Shown piece by piece: positions 50,917 through 60,589 of a DNA stretch of 64,000 bases. Location: positions 62,001 to 126,000 of the forward strand of contig CALMUP010000035.1 in assembly GCA_937872895.1 (NCBI GenBank), read 5' to 3'. The notes under the pieces are model-generated. The model saw only the letters and a program-made list of their open reading frames with translations, was not told the origin of the DNA and made no database searches. This stretch comes from an uncultured Verrucomicrobiota bacterium. GTDB lineage: Bacteria > Verrucomicrobiota > Kiritimatiellia > CAIVKH01. The number at the start of each line of letters is the position of its first letter. The first letter of the stretch is position 1. The translations under genes were made by a program, and so were the position numbers.

Positions 50917-50957
50917 CGAAAAGTTTGCCGGGCTGGCGTGTGGCACCGGCCCGGCAA
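50917..50957 (-). terminator. Rho-independent terminator of glyS
   Basis: On the - strand, 28 bases after the glyS stop, TTGCCGGGC pairs perfectly with GCCCGGCAA (50925-50957), followed by ACTTTTCG. A 9-bp GC-rich stem plus short T-run is a standard terminator. Confidence 0.75.
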
Positions 50958-50984
50958 GGGTGTGGCATGACCGCGGCGGTGCGG

Positions 50985-52421
50985 TCAGGTTCGGATGGCC
51001 TTGCTGATGATCGGGATCAGTTCGTCGACCTTGACCCGGGTCTGGGCCATCGTGTCGCGGTCGCGCAAGGTGACCGTTCCGTCCTCCAGCGTCTGGAAGT
51101 CGATGGTGATGCCGAACGGCGTCCCGATCTCATCCTGGCGGCGGTAGCGGCGGCCGATCGCGCCGGCCTGGTCGTAGAAGGTCGTGAACTCGGGGCGAAG
51201 CAGCTGGTAGACGTCCTGCGCCTTCTTCACCAGTTCCGGCTTGTTCTTGAGCAGCGGAAAGACCGCGGCCTTGACCGGGGCGAGCTTGGGGCGGAAGCGC
51301 AGCAGGGCGCGCACCTCGTAACCGGCCGGGGCGGATTGGCCCGGTACGGCCGGGACCGGCGCGCCACCCTGTTCCGAGGTCGGCACCCACTCTTCGGCGA
51401 ACGATTCGCAGAGCACGACCAGCACGGCGCGGGTCAGGCCGGATGCCGGTTCGATGACGTTCGGGATGAAGCGCTGGTTCTTTTCCTGGTCGAAGTACTC
51501 GAGCTTCTGGCTGGAGTGCTCCTGGTGCTGGCTCAGGTCGAAGCAACCGCGGTGGGCCACGCCCTCGAGTTCGCCGAAATCCGGCGCGGTGAACGGGTAC
51601 AGGTACTCGACATCAACGCACGCCTTGGAGTAGTGGGCGAGTTCGTCCTGCGCGTGGTCGCGGAAGCGGAGGTTCTCCTCCTTGATGCCGAGGCCCTTCC
51701 ACCAGGCCATGCGCTGGTGCTTCCAGAACTCGTACCAGTGCAGGGACTCGTCGGGATGGCAGAACCATTCCATCTCCATCTGTTCGAACTCGCGTGAACG
51801 GAAGATGAAGTTGCGCGGCGTGACCTCGTTGCGGAAGGCCTTGCCGACCTGGGCGATGCCGAACGGCACCTTGACGCGCATCGTATCGAGCACGTTCTTG
51901 TAGTTCAGGAAGATGCCCTGCGCGGTTTCGGGGCGAAGGTAGGCCTTGGCCTCCTCGTCGCGAATCGCCCCGACGTAGGTCTCGAACATCAGGTTGAACG
52001 CGCGCGGCTCGGTCAACTGGCAGTCGGCGTGTTCGCCCGCCTTCTTGCTGGGCTTGCGCGGGCATTCGTAGGTGGCGAGCTGGTCGGCGCGGAACCGGGC
52101 CTTGCAGGCGCGGCAATCGATCATCGGATCGTTGAACCCCGCCACGTGGCCGGACGCGACCCAGGTCTTCGGGTTCTGGATGATCGCGGAATCAAGACCG
52201 ACGATTTGCAGGGCGTCGCCGTCGGGGCCGATAGGCGGACACTCGACCATGTGTTTCCACCAGTCGTCGCGGATGTTGTTCTTGAGCTGGATGCCGAGCG
52301 GTCCGTAGTCCCAGAACCCGTTCAGCCCTCCGTAGATTTCCGAAGCCTGAAAAATGAACCCGCGGCGCTTGCACAGCCCCGCCAGTTCCTCCATGAAAAG
52401 TTTGCCGGATTTTGACGTCAT
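50985..52421 (-). CDS. glyS: Glycyl-tRNA synthetase (alpha2, class II)
   Basis: 478 residues from ATG 52421. Diagnostic parts: FIFQASEIYGGLNGFWDYGPLG at the start, a Cys-rich insertion (CRACKARF, then YECP), the class II motif 2 FRNEVTPRNFIFRSREFEQME, HWYEFW, and the anticodon-binding C terminus (GTPFGITIDFQTLEDGTVTLRDRDTM). It charges tRNA-Gly. Inside the C-terminal half an unusual Ala/Pro-rich linker (SEQGGAPVPAVPGQSAPAG) interrupts the domain boundary. A single-gene unit with its own terminator. Confidence 0.97.
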   Translation of the reverse strand: MTSKSGKLFMEELAGLCKRRGFIFQASEIYGGLNGFWDYGPLGIQLKNNIRDDWWKHMVECPPIGPDGDALQIVGLDSAIIQNPKTWVASGHVAGFNDPMIDCRACKARFRADQLATYECPRKPSKKAGEHADCQLTEPRAFNLMFETYVGAIRDEEAKAYLRPETAQGIFLNYKNVLDTMRVKVPFGIAQVGKAFRNEVTPRNFIFRSREFEQMEMEWFCHPDESLHWYEFWKHQRMAWWKGLGIKEENLRFRDHAQDELAHYSKACVDVEYLYPFTAPDFGELEGVAHRGCFDLSQHQEHSSQKLEYFDQEKNQRFIPNVIEPASGLTRAVLVVLCESFAEEWVPTSEQGGAPVPAVPGQSAPAGYEVRALLRFRPKLAPVKAAVFPLLKNKPELVKKAQDVYQLLRPEFTTFYDQAGAIGRRYRRQDEIGTPFGITIDFQTLEDGTVTLRDRDTMAQTRVKVDELIPIISKAIRT

Positions 52422-52622
52422 AGTGCGCGCAGTGTGGGCGAACCGGGGGGCGGGGGTCAAGAACAGGATGGATCGCCATCCGGGTGAAGGTCGCGGCTCA
52501 CGGGGAGGCTCGCCCTTCCGGTCCTGTGATTGTCGCCATGGCTGGGTTCCCCGGGATCTTGCGCCTTGCCCCAACCGTTTGTTTGTCTAATGCCCGACGA
52601 TCCGTTATCATCCCTCCCGCAT

Positions 52623-54188
52623 ATGTACCGGCTTCTGTTCATCAACGGCAAATTCAAGGGCAAGCGGCTGACCATCCAGCAGGGGGCGGTTCTGATCGGG
52701 CGCGATCCGGAATGCCAGATCGACCTTGACGATGACGACGAGGTGTCGCGCCACCATGCCCTGATCGAGAGCCGCGGCGGAAGCCCGGTCATCCGTGATC
52801 TCGATGCGACCAACCGCGTCCTGGTGAATGATCAGCCGGTGAAGGAGCATCGTTTGCGCTCCGGCGACCGGATCGAGATTGGCCGCACGCTGATAGAATA
52901 CCAGGCCGGATCCTCTGCGGCACCTCCCAAGCACCGCCGCCGGTTCAGTAAAATGCAGGCGACCTCGTTCGCCGCGATCGGCCTGATTGTCTTGTTGCAG
53001 GTCGTCTTCGTCATCCTGTTTCCGCTCTGGCAGAAACGGGAAACCGTGGCCATCGACCCCGCTGCACATCGTCCGCCTGCTCCGCCTCCCGTCGCCACCG
53101 CGCCGGAGGCCCCCTCATTGGAAAAACCCTTGCCGCCCGCGCCGGAAACATCAGTCGCACCGCCAACAACCGTGGCCATGTCGAGCGAACCGGTCGCCCC
53201 GGTTGCCGTGGTGGATGCAGCCGACGCGGGGGAACCACCCTTGCCACCCGCCATGCCCGCCCCGGCGATGGAGCCGACGCCGTCTCCCGCCGCCACCGAG
53301 GTGATGGAACTCCGCTCCGAGATCGAGGGTCTGCGCAAGATGGTGGAGAACATCGGGGTGCCGCCAACGCCGCCGGAACGGGAGGCTGTTCTGGCCAGGG
53401 TTCCCTCGGCCGATCCGTTGCAGGAAAAAGCACGGGAAATGCTGGTGGATGCCCAGAAGGAAATCCAGCGGATGAATTATTTCCAGGCGGATAATATCCT
53501 GGAACGCATCCAGATGATGACGCCGAAGTTTGTTCCCGCCTTCCGTGAACGCGCCGTGCTGTATGAACAACGGGGTATGCTCATGCAGGCCGGCGAGCAA
53601 TGGCAGAAGGTGATGAACCTGACCGCCGGAACCCCGCTGTATGAACAGGCCGCCGCAGAGCGCCAGCGCATCGCCCGCCTCGAGGTGACCCGCAAGACGG
53701 TGGAGGGTCCGGCCTCGCCGCGCGATGCCTCCTCGGCCCGCCGCCTCGAGAAACGCATCCGCATCGCCTCGGTCGAGCGCGAGCGGTTCCGGGCCAACGA
53801 AGAGTATGACGAGATGCGCCTGATCCGCATCACCCTGCGTCCGCGCAACAACGAGCGCGATATCAATGCGGATCAGGTGCTGGTTTCCGTGACCTTCTAC
53901 GACCGGGTGGCTGGATCAGACCGTGTCGTGCCGACCCGGGCCCTGGTTCCCGAGGATGGTCTCCGCATCAGCGGGGCCTGGGCTCCCGGCGAAGCGCGTA
54001 CCGTGTCTGCGGCCTACATCGTCGGGAAGAACTTCCGCGCCGAGGAGCAGCGCATGCTCGGGGAGCGACGGGATTATGAGGGATACCGGGTCCGGGTGTA
54101 TTACCGGGGCGTGCTGCAGGACGAAAGCGCGATGCCCAATCGCATCCTTGATCTCGAGCCGCCCCCGGCCCCCGGTTCGTCGAGATGA
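52623..54188 (+). CDS. FHA-domain protein with membrane segment and C-terminal repeats
   Basis: 521 residues from ATG 52623 (ATG 52590 possible; no clear ribosome site for either). The FHA domain (1-95) is canonical: LIGRDPECQIDL, EVSRHHALI, TNRVLVNDQPV. A transmembrane helix follows (FAAIGLIVLLQVVFVILFPLW, about 120-140), then a Pro/Ala-rich stretch, a helical TPR-like region (MNYFQADNILERIQMMTPKF) and a strand-rich C terminus. It probably reads Thr phosphorylation at the inner membrane. The stop overlaps the patatin start. Confidence 0.85.
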   Translation: MYRLLFINGKFKGKRLTIQQGAVLIGRDPECQIDLDDDDEVSRHHALIESRGGSPVIRDLDATNRVLVNDQPVKEHRLRSGDRIEIGRTLIEYQAGSSAAPPKHRRRFSKMQATSFAAIGLIVLLQVVFVILFPLWQKRETVAIDPAAHRPPAPPPVATAPEAPSLEKPLPPAPETSVAPPTTVAMSSEPVAPVAVVDAADAGEPPLPPAMPAPAMEPTPSPAATEVMELRSEIEGLRKMVENIGVPPTPPEREAVLARVPSADPLQEKAREMLVDAQKEIQRMNYFQADNILERIQMMTPKFVPAFRERAVLYEQRGMLMQAGEQWQKVMNLTAGTPLYEQAAAERQRIARLEVTRKTVEGPASPRDASSARRLEKRIRIASVERERFRANEEYDEMRLIRITLRPRNNERDINADQVLVSVTFYDRVAGSDRVVPTRALVPEDGLRISGAWAPGEARTVSAAYIVGKNFRAEEQRMLGERRDYEGYRVRVYYRGVLQDESAMPNRILDLEPPPAPGSSR

Positions 54189-54829
54189 TCAACCCCCGCC
54201 CAGCTCCGCGTATCGGCCTCGCGCTCGGTGGAGGCGGGGCGCGCGGTTGGGCCCACCTCGGTGTCTTGCGCGCGTTGGCGGATCGCCAAGTCCGTCCCGC
54301 CGCGATCGCCGGCACCAGTATCGGCTCGCTGGTCGGTGGTTTTGCGGCGGCCGGACAACTGGACGCCCTCATCGCGGAACTGCGAGGCATGGATCTGAAG
54401 CGGGTGATTGGTCTGTTTGCTGAACGAAAACTTCCCCGTGCCGGCCTGGTGGATGGTCGCCACGTCATCGCGCTGATCCGCGAGCACCTCGGCAATCCGG
54501 TCATCGAATCGTTGGCCTTGCCCTTTTATGCGGTGGCCACCGATGCGGAAAGCGGCGCGGAGGTCGTCCTTGATCGCGGCGATCTGGTCACCGCGATCCG
54601 CGCCAGTATCTCCATCCCCGGCATGTTTTCGCCCGTGCCCTGGCAGGGTCGTTACCTGGTGGACGGCGGACTGGTCAACCCGCTGCCGGTCAGTGTGCTC
54701 GCCGCACGGAGGGACCTTGATGCCGTGATCGCGGTAAATCTTCACGGTGATGGCCTTACCCCGTTCGAGTGCGGCCATACGTCCGCATCCGCGCGTGTAC
54801 GCCTGCCTGCCGGTTCCACCGTCCGGTAG
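54185..54829 (+). CDS. Patatin-like phospholipase, interrupted by an in-frame TAG
   Basis: 214 residues up to the TAG. The catalytic parts are present: oxyanion loop GGGGARG (15-21), nucleophile S45 in GTSIGS and D160 in DGGLVNP. These match RssA-type patatins, usually about 300 residues. After the TAG at 54827-54829 the same frame continues to 55111 with family-typical sequence, so the gene is either nonsense-mutated, read through, or affected by a sequence error. It is coupled to the FHA gene by ATGA. Confidence 0.85.
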   Translation: MINPRPAPRIGLALGGGGARGWAHLGVLRALADRQVRPAAIAGTSIGSLVGGFAAAGQLDALIAELRGMDLKRVIGLFAERKLPRAGLVDGRHVIALIREHLGNPVIESLALPFYAVATDAESGAEVVLDRGDLVTAIRASISIPGMFSPVPWQGRYLVDGGLVNPLPVSVLAARRDLDAVIAVNLHGDGLTPFECGHTSASARVRLPAGSTVR

Positions 54830-55111
54830 CTCGACCGGCAAAAGGTGAAGCTCGAAACCTCTGCCCGCACCGCCATGAACCGGTGGCTGGCCGGGGCCGA
54901 GGGCCCGAACATCTTCCAGGTCATGACCCGCACGGTGGACATTGTCTCCGCGCGTCTGACCGCCGTGCGGTTGTGTGAAACGCCGCCGGCATTGCTGATC
55001 GAGCCGCGGGTCGGGGGCATCGGTCACCTGGAATTCCACCGCGTGGAGGAGGCGATGGTGGCCGGGTATGATGCCGCCACGAGGGCGCTGGCCCGCTGGC
55101 CCGGGCCCTGA
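54830..55111 (+). pseudogene. 3' part of the patatin gene beyond the amber codon
   Basis: The frame continues without a gap: FQVMTRTVDIVSARLTAVRL, CETPPALLIEPRVGGIGHLEFH and EEAMVAGYDAATRAL. This is the usual C-terminal third of RssA-like patatins (helical, ending in an IEP...G.LEFHRAEE motif). A start at 54845 would give an 88-residue fragment without catalytic residues, so it is not an independent gene. Confidence 0.8.
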
Positions 55112-55122
55112 CTGGTCCCCGT

Positions 55123-55734
55123 TCAGGGATTGCGGATGAACGAGCATCGGCCGATCGGCTTCTTGTCGATGTACCACAATTCGAAATCGGTGCGCTCTTC
55201 CGGAGTCGGCACGAACGGTTCGGTTTCGGTGAACCGGGCATCCGCGCGCAGGATCGCGGCGATCTCCTCGAAATAGGGCCAGTGGTCGGTGGCGAGATGG
55301 ACCACGCCGCCCGGTTTCAGTGTCCGGTGCAGCGCATCAACGAAGCGAGGGTTGAACAGCCGGTGATCGTGGTGTTTCTTCTTCGGCCACGGATCGGGAA
55401 ACAGGATGAAATAGGTGTCGATCGCCGCCGGCGGGAGCAGGTAGCTCACCGCATAATAGCCCTCGATCCGCATCAGGCGGATGTTGGCCAGGCCGAGTCG
55501 GCGCGCTTTGTTGTCGTTCTTGCGGATTCGCCGCAACATGCGGTCGATACCCAGGAAATTCACGCCGGGAAACGCCGCCGCCCGGGCCATCAGGAATCGG
55601 CCCTTGCCGCATCCGAGGTCCACATGCACCGGACCCGGGCGTCCGAACACCGCGACCAGATCGACCGGATTCAACCAGTCCTCCGGACAATGGCGGAGGG
55701 TGGCAGGCATCGCGGCTGGTTCATGCTGGTTCAT
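55123..55734 (-). CDS. trmB: tRNA (guanine-N7)-methyltransferase
   Basis: 203 residues. SAM site VHVDLGCGKGRFLMARA; the TrmB signature YFILFPDPWPKKKHHDHRL; and TDFELWYIDK at the C-terminal end. It makes m7G46 in tRNAs. Converges with the patatin gene and diverges from lpxK across a 118-base promoter region. Confidence 0.96.
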   Translation of the reverse strand: MNQHEPAAMPATLRHCPEDWLNPVDLVAVFGRPGPVHVDLGCGKGRFLMARAAAFPGVNFLGIDRMLRRIRKNDNKARRLGLANIRLMRIEGYYAVSYLLPPAAIDTYFILFPDPWPKKKHHDHRLFNPRFVDALHRTLKPGGVVHLATDHWPYFEEIAAILRADARFTETEPFVPTPEERTDFELWYIDKKPIGRCSFIRNP

Positions 55735-55852
55735 GCGCCCGACACTGGTACGAAAACCGATACCGCACTGTCGATCAAAATGCCACCTTCCTTGACGTCA
55801 AACCGCTGTTTATGCACCATGATCGGGTTTCACCCGTGGTGTTGACCGATTT
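55735..55852. promoter_or_regulatory. Divergent promoter region of trmB and lpxK
   Basis: 118 bases separate the two divergent starts, so both promoters must lie here. I cannot assign boxes with confidence and see no palindrome. Confidence 0.4.
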
Positions 55853-57007
55853 ATGCGCGAATGGCTCGAAAAACTGGAGGCGTATGTCCTCACAATCATT
55901 GAAGGACGTCAGACCGGCAAACGCCACCTGCCGGTGCGCATCTTCCTCTACGCCTTGTCGCTGGTGTTTGCCGCACTGGTCCAGACCCGGCTCTGGCTGT
56001 ACCGCAAATCGATCTACCGCCCGCATACCCTGGGATGCCAGGTCATCAGCATTGGCAACCTGACCGTCGGCGGTACCGGCAAGACGCCGGTGGTCGAGGT
56101 GTTTGCCCGGACCCTGCAGCAGAGCGGACGCAAGGTGGCCATCCTCAGTCGTGGTTACAAGCGCGATGAGGAGTCCCGCTGGAAGCGCCTCAAGCGCAAG
56201 TTGCAGGGCGAGGAAGCCCCGCCGCTGGTGGTTTCCGATGGTGAACGTCTCTTGCTGGACTCGGTATGGAGCGGCGATGAACCGTACATGCTGGCCAGCA
56301 ACCTCAAGGATGTCGTGGTCATCGTGGACAAGGACCGCGTGAAGGCCGGACGCTGGGCCATCACCAAGTACGGATGCGACACGCTGATCCTCGACGACGG
56401 TTTCCAATACCTGACCCTGAAGCACCGCCTCGACATCGTGCTGGTTGACCGCACCAATCCATTTGGCAACTGGCGCATGCTGCCCCGCGGCATCCTGCGC
56501 GAACCGGTCCGCAACATCAAACGCGCCGGCTTCATCTTCATCACCAAGTCAAACGGCGACGGTGCCGAGGACATCAAGAAGATCCTCCGCCAATACAATA
56601 CCGAGGCGGAAATCGTCGAATGCCGCCATTGCCCGCGTTTCCTGAAGAACGTGTACACCGACGAAGTCCTGCCGTTGGATTTCCTGCGCGACCAGTCGGT
56701 CGCCGCCATTTCGGGTATCGCGCGTCCGAAGGGGTTCGAGGACGAACTGACCCGCCTCGGCGCGAAGGTCCTCTACCACAAGCGGTACGCCGACCATCAC
56801 CGTTACAGCCAGCAGGAGATCCTCGACATCATCAACAAGGGCATCCAGCGCGGCGCCTCCTGCATCATCACCACCGAGAAGGATGCGGTGCGTTTCCCGA
56901 TGATCGAACGCCGCGACCTTCCGGTCTACTACCTCCGGGTGGAGATCGAGATGCTGAGCGGAGAAGAGAAGTTCCATGAGTGGATCAACCGCATCTGCTT
57001 CCGCTGA
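55853..57007 (+). CDS. lpxK: Tetraacyldisaccharide 4'-kinase (lipid A)
   Basis: 384 residues. A hydrophobic N-terminal helix ([21 protein letters not shown]) is followed by the LpxK P-loop [33 protein letters not shown] and LILDDGFQY with the conserved Asp pair. The C terminus has [15 protein letters not shown] and TTEKDAVR, both family signatures. It phosphorylates lipid A disaccharide at the inner membrane, which shows the host makes LPS. It leads the envelope cluster; the next gene overlaps its end by 32 bases. Confidence 0.96.
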   Translation: MREWLEKLEAYVLTIIEGRQTGKRHLPVRIFLYALSLVFAALVQTRLWLYRKSIYRPHTLGCQVISIGNLTVGGTGKTPVVEVFARTLQQSGRKVAILSRGYKRDEESRWKRLKRKLQGEEAPPLVVSDGERLLLDSVWSGDEPYMLASNLKDVVVIVDKDRVKAGRWAITKYGCDTLILDDGFQYLTLKHRLDIVLVDRTNPFGNWRMLPRGILREPVRNIKRAGFIFITKSNGDGAEDIKKILRQYNTEAEIVECRHCPRFLKNVYTDEVLPLDFLRDQSVAAISGIARPKGFEDELTRLGAKVLYHKRYADHHRYSQQEILDIINKGIQRGASCIITTEKDAVRFPMIERRDLPVYYLRVEIEMLSGEEKFHEWINRICFR

Positions 57008-58013
57008 TCCCGCGGCACGCGAACTGGTCGTCAGCGTCAACTGGATCGGCGACGCGATCATGGCCATACCCGCCGTGCAGGAAACCCTGCGCCGCCGCCC
57101 GGACCTCCGCCTATCCGTGCTCGCCCGCGGCGGCTTGGCCGCCCTGTGGCGGTTGTTCGACGGACCCATCGACGTGATCGGCTACCAGGGCCGCCCCGGC
57201 CTGCACCACCCGGTATTCAACGATCTGCGCCAGCGGCGTTTTTCCCGTGCCTGGATCCTGCCCAACTCCTTCCGCACGGCCTGGATCGCCACCCGCGCCG
57301 GCATCCCGGTACGCACCGGTTTCGGCCGCGGCCTCCAGTTTCCGCTGATCAACGACCGTCGCGGCGTGTCTTCCTCCCCGGATCGTCGCCACCAGGCATG
57401 GGAGTACCTGGAGCTGATGGATCCCGATCCGTCACGCGCCGCCATTCCGTTCCCGCGGCTCGCTGTGCCCGCCGCCGCCGCCGCCGCCACGTGGACGCGC
57501 CTCGGCGCATGGAGCGACCCGGTCATCGGCATGATCCCCGGCGCGGCCCGCGGTCCGTCCAAACGCTGGCCGCCCGAACATTTCATCGCCACGGCCCGCC
57601 GGTTCGCCGCCGCGGGTTGCCGCATCGCCCTGTTCGGCGGGCCCGATGACCAACCGGTCTGCTCGACCATCGCCGCCGCCCTCGGTCCGGCCGCGCTCGA
57701 CTATGCCGGCCGCACCAGCCTCGCCGAGTGGGCTACGTTGCTTTCCGCCTGTGCGCTGGTGGTCGCGAACGACAGCGGCGGCATGCACCTCGCCGCCGCC
57801 CTCGACCGGCCGGTCGTCGCCCTCTACGGCATGACCGACCCCGACCGCACCGGGCCGCTCGGCCGCCGCTGCACGATCCTGCAGCGCGGTGGACCGCGCG
57901 CCCGCGACATCCCCCGCGATTCCACCGAGGCCCGCGCCCGCCTCGCCGCCATTTCCCCCGACGAGGTCATCGCCGCCGCCCGCGCGCTCGGCCTGCCCGT
58001 GGAGGTGACATGA
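56976..58013 (+). CDS. GT9-family heptosyltransferase-like LPS core glycosyltransferase
   Basis: 345 residues. GT9 features: VVSVNWIGDAIMAIPAVQETLRRR at the start, AWILPNSFRTAWIATRAGIPVRTG, IGMIPGAARGPSKRWPPEHF (donor site) and LVVANDSGGMHLAAALDRPVVALYG. It is closest in style to WaaF (ADP-heptose:LPS heptosyltransferase II); the exact acceptor is inference. Codon use is extremely GC-rich. Confidence 0.88.
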   Translation: MSGSTASASADPAARELVVSVNWIGDAIMAIPAVQETLRRRPDLRLSVLARGGLAALWRLFDGPIDVIGYQGRPGLHHPVFNDLRQRRFSRAWILPNSFRTAWIATRAGIPVRTGFGRGLQFPLINDRRGVSSSPDRRHQAWEYLELMDPDPSRAAIPFPRLAVPAAAAAATWTRLGAWSDPVIGMIPGAARGPSKRWPPEHFIATARRFAAAGCRIALFGGPDDQPVCSTIAAALGPAALDYAGRTSLAEWATLLSACALVVANDSGGMHLAAALDRPVVALYGMTDPDRTGPLGRRCTILQRGGPRARDIPRDSTEARARLAAISPDEVIAAARALGLPVEVT

Positions 58014-58804
58014 AGAAACTTCCCATCTCCGCCTGCGTCACCACGTTCAACGAGGAACACAACATGCACCGGTGCCTCAAGAGCCTGGCCTGGTGCGAGG
58101 AGATCGTCGTCCTCGACAGTTTCAGCACCGACCGCACCGTCGAGATCTGCCGCGAATATACCGACAAGGTGGATCAGCACGCCTGGCAGGGCTACATCGG
58201 CCAGAAAAACCTCATCCGCAAGATGGCCACCCGCGACTGGCTGCTGTTCGTCGATGCCGACGAGGAGATATCCCCGGAACTGCGCGACGAGATCTGCCGC
58301 GAATTCGAACGTGGTCCCGGCGACACCTGCGGCTATGAGTTCCCGCGCATGGTCAACTACATGGGCCGGTGGATCCGCCACGGCGAGTGGTATCCCGACG
58401 TGAAACTGCGCCTGTTCCGGAAAGATCGCGGTCGCAGCGGCGGGCAGGAGCCGCACGACCAGGTCTTCGTCAATGGCCCGGTCCAGCGGTTGCGCGGCCA
58501 CCTCTACCACTACACCTACGACGACCTTCACGACCATGTCGAAACGATGAACCGCTTCTCGACCATCACCGCCCGCGAGAAGTACCGGGAAGGTCAGCGG
58601 TTCGCCTGGATCGACTTCATCTTCCGGCCGCCCATCCGGTTTGTCCGGGGCTTCATCCTCAAGCGCGGCTTCCTCGACGGCACCCGCGGATTTCTCATCG
58701 CCTTGATCAGTGCCGTCGGGGTATATGTGAAGTACGCGAAGTTGTGGGAGCTGGAGATCAGCGAGAAGCACGGCACCCACCGCGTGCGCGGCGCCGGAAA
58801 ATGA
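58010..58804 (+). CDS. GT2 glycosyltransferase, WaaE/KdtX-like
   Basis: 264 residues from ATG 58010 (ATGA overlap with the GT9 gene). GT-A fold: SACVTTFNEEHNMHRCLKSLAWCEEIVVLDSFSTD, the metal-binding LFVDADEEIS, then VNYMGRWIRHGEWYPDVKLRLFRK and HDQVFVNG. Matches LPS-core beta-1,4-glucosyltransferase WaaE and its relatives. It should act on the cytoplasmic face on growing core. Confidence 0.9.
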   Translation: MKKLPISACVTTFNEEHNMHRCLKSLAWCEEIVVLDSFSTDRTVEICREYTDKVDQHAWQGYIGQKNLIRKMATRDWLLFVDADEEISPELRDEICREFERGPGDTCGYEFPRMVNYMGRWIRHGEWYPDVKLRLFRKDRGRSGGQEPHDQVFVNGPVQRLRGHLYHYTYDDLHDHVETMNRFSTITAREKYREGQRFAWIDFIFRPPIRFVRGFILKRGFLDGTRGFLIALISAVGVYVKYAKLWELEISEKHGTHRVRGAGK

Positions 58805-58805
58805 C

Positions 58806-60578
58806 ATGAGCCGAAAAACCCCCGCACCCACCTTGACCAAGCCGGCCTGGGAAACCTACCGCCGCCTGCTCGACTACGCCTTCCGCTACCGGGGCCGCCT
58901 GCTGCTCGGCCTGGCCTGCGGCGTGCTGTTTGGCGCCTCGAATGCCCTGATCATGTGGGTCATGAAGGGCGGACTGGACCGCGTGTTCAACGTGATCGAG
59001 GCCCCGACCCGCGACGTGATCCTCTTCCTGCTCCTGTTCCCGCTGCTCGGCCTGCTGCGGGGCCTGACCGAATACGCCAGCAAGTATTATGTGCAATGGG
59101 TCGGGAACCGCGTGGTCATGGACCTGCGTGACGCGATGTTCGCCCACCTGAACCGCCTCTCGCTGGGTTATTTCGTGCAGAGCCGCACCGGCGACATTAT
59201 CGCCCGCACCACCAACGACACCACCGTCGTGCAGAGCTCGGTCTCCACGGTCATCGAGGACATCGCCAAGGAACCGATGACCATCGTGGCCATGACCATC
59301 TACATCCTGACCCTCGACCCCATCCTCGCCCTGATCAGCCTCGTGCTCTTCCCGATCTGCATCCTGCCGGTCATGATGTTCGGCCGCCGGGTGCGCCGCT
59401 ACGCCCGCGAGGCCCAGCAGCGCATCGCCGACCTCGTGTCGATCATCCAGGAGAACGTGGCCTGCGTCCGCATCGTGAAGGCCTTCGGCATGGAGCAGTA
59501 CGAGCAGGGCCGCTTCCACGAGCAGAACGCGAAGTTCTTCAGCCGCATCATGAAGGTCACCCGCGCCCGCGCCGCCATCGAACCGATCATCGTCTTCATC
59601 ACCACGATCGGCGTCTGCTTCCTGCTGATCTACGTGCGCAGCGTGCAGATGACCGCCGGGGAATTCTTCACCTTCGCCGGTTCGATGGTCATGCTCTACA
59701 CCCCGGTGAAGAAACTGAGCCGCGTGCACCTGCAGATCGAGCAGGCCGCTGCTTCCGCCGAACGGATCTTCGATGTGCTCGATACCCCGGTGCAGGTGGT
59801 GGAACGGCCCGAGGCGACCGGTTTCACCGGCACCGTGGACCGGATCACCTTCGAGCAGGTGGCCTTCCAGTACGACCACAAGCCGGTGCTCGAGGACATC
59901 TCGCTGGAAATTCCGGCCGGAACCCGCGTGGCCCTGGTCGGTGGATCCGGCGCCGGCAAGACCACCCTGCTCAGCCTGCTGCCGCGCTTCTACGACCCGG
60001 TCACCGGCGCGGTGCGCATCAACGGGCGCGACCTGCGCGAATTCACCCTGGCCTCGCTGCGCCGCCAGATCGGCCTGGTCACCCAGGATACCGTGCTGTT
60101 CAACGACACCGTCGCCCGCAATATCGCCTACGGCACCGACGGCGCCGACCGCGAAGCCATCATCGAGGCCGCCCGCCGCGCCAACGCGCACGACTTCATC
60201 ACGGTCATGGATGAAGGGTACGATACGGTCATCGGAGAACTCGGCTCGCGCCTGTCCGGTGGACAACGCCAGCGCCTGGCCATCGCCCGGGCAATGTTGC
60301 GCAACCCGCCGATCATGCTGCTCGACGAGGCGACCAGCGCGCTCGATACCGAATCCGAACGCCTCGTCCAGGCTGCGCTGAACGAGCTCATGAAGGGCCG
60401 CACCGTCTTCGCCATCGCCCACCGCCTCTCCACCATCATCGGCAGCGACCTGATCCTCGTCATGGACAAGGGCCGGATCGTGGAGCAGGGGAACCACGAG
60501 GTCCTGCTGGCCCGCGGCGGTCTCTACAAGAAACTCTACGACCTGCAGTTCTCCGACGGCGCGGCCGCCGGGAGCTGA
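58806..60578 (+). CDS. msbA: Lipid A export ABC transporter/permease
   Basis: 590 residues in the standard order: six-helix ABC membrane domain (VMWVMKGGLD..., FVQSRTGDIIARTTNDTTVVQ, IIQENVACVRIVKAF), then the ATPase with Walker A VGGSGAGKTTL (about 378-388), signature LSGGQRQRLAIARAML, Walker B IMLLDEATSALD and switch H in AIAHRLSTI. It flips lipid A-core across the inner membrane, matching its place in the LPS cluster. Confidence 0.95.
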   Translation: MSRKTPAPTLTKPAWETYRRLLDYAFRYRGRLLLGLACGVLFGASNALIMWVMKGGLDRVFNVIEAPTRDVILFLLLFPLLGLLRGLTEYASKYYVQWVGNRVVMDLRDAMFAHLNRLSLGYFVQSRTGDIIARTTNDTTVVQSSVSTVIEDIAKEPMTIVAMTIYILTLDPILALISLVLFPICILPVMMFGRRVRRYAREAQQRIADLVSIIQENVACVRIVKAFGMEQYEQGRFHEQNAKFFSRIMKVTRARAAIEPIIVFITTIGVCFLLIYVRSVQMTAGEFFTFAGSMVMLYTPVKKLSRVHLQIEQAAASAERIFDVLDTPVQVVERPEATGFTGTVDRITFEQVAFQYDHKPVLEDISLEIPAGTRVALVGGSGAGKTTLLSLLPRFYDPVTGAVRINGRDLREFTLASLRRQIGLVTQDTVLFNDTVARNIAYGTDGADREAIIEAARRANAHDFITVMDEGYDTVIGELGSRLSGGQRQRLAIARAMLRNPPIMLLDEATSALDTESERLVQAALNELMKGRTVFAIAHRLSTIIGSDLILVMDKGRIVEQGNHEVLLARGGLYKKLYDLQFSDGAAAGS

Positions 60579-60589
60579 GCCGCCGACGC

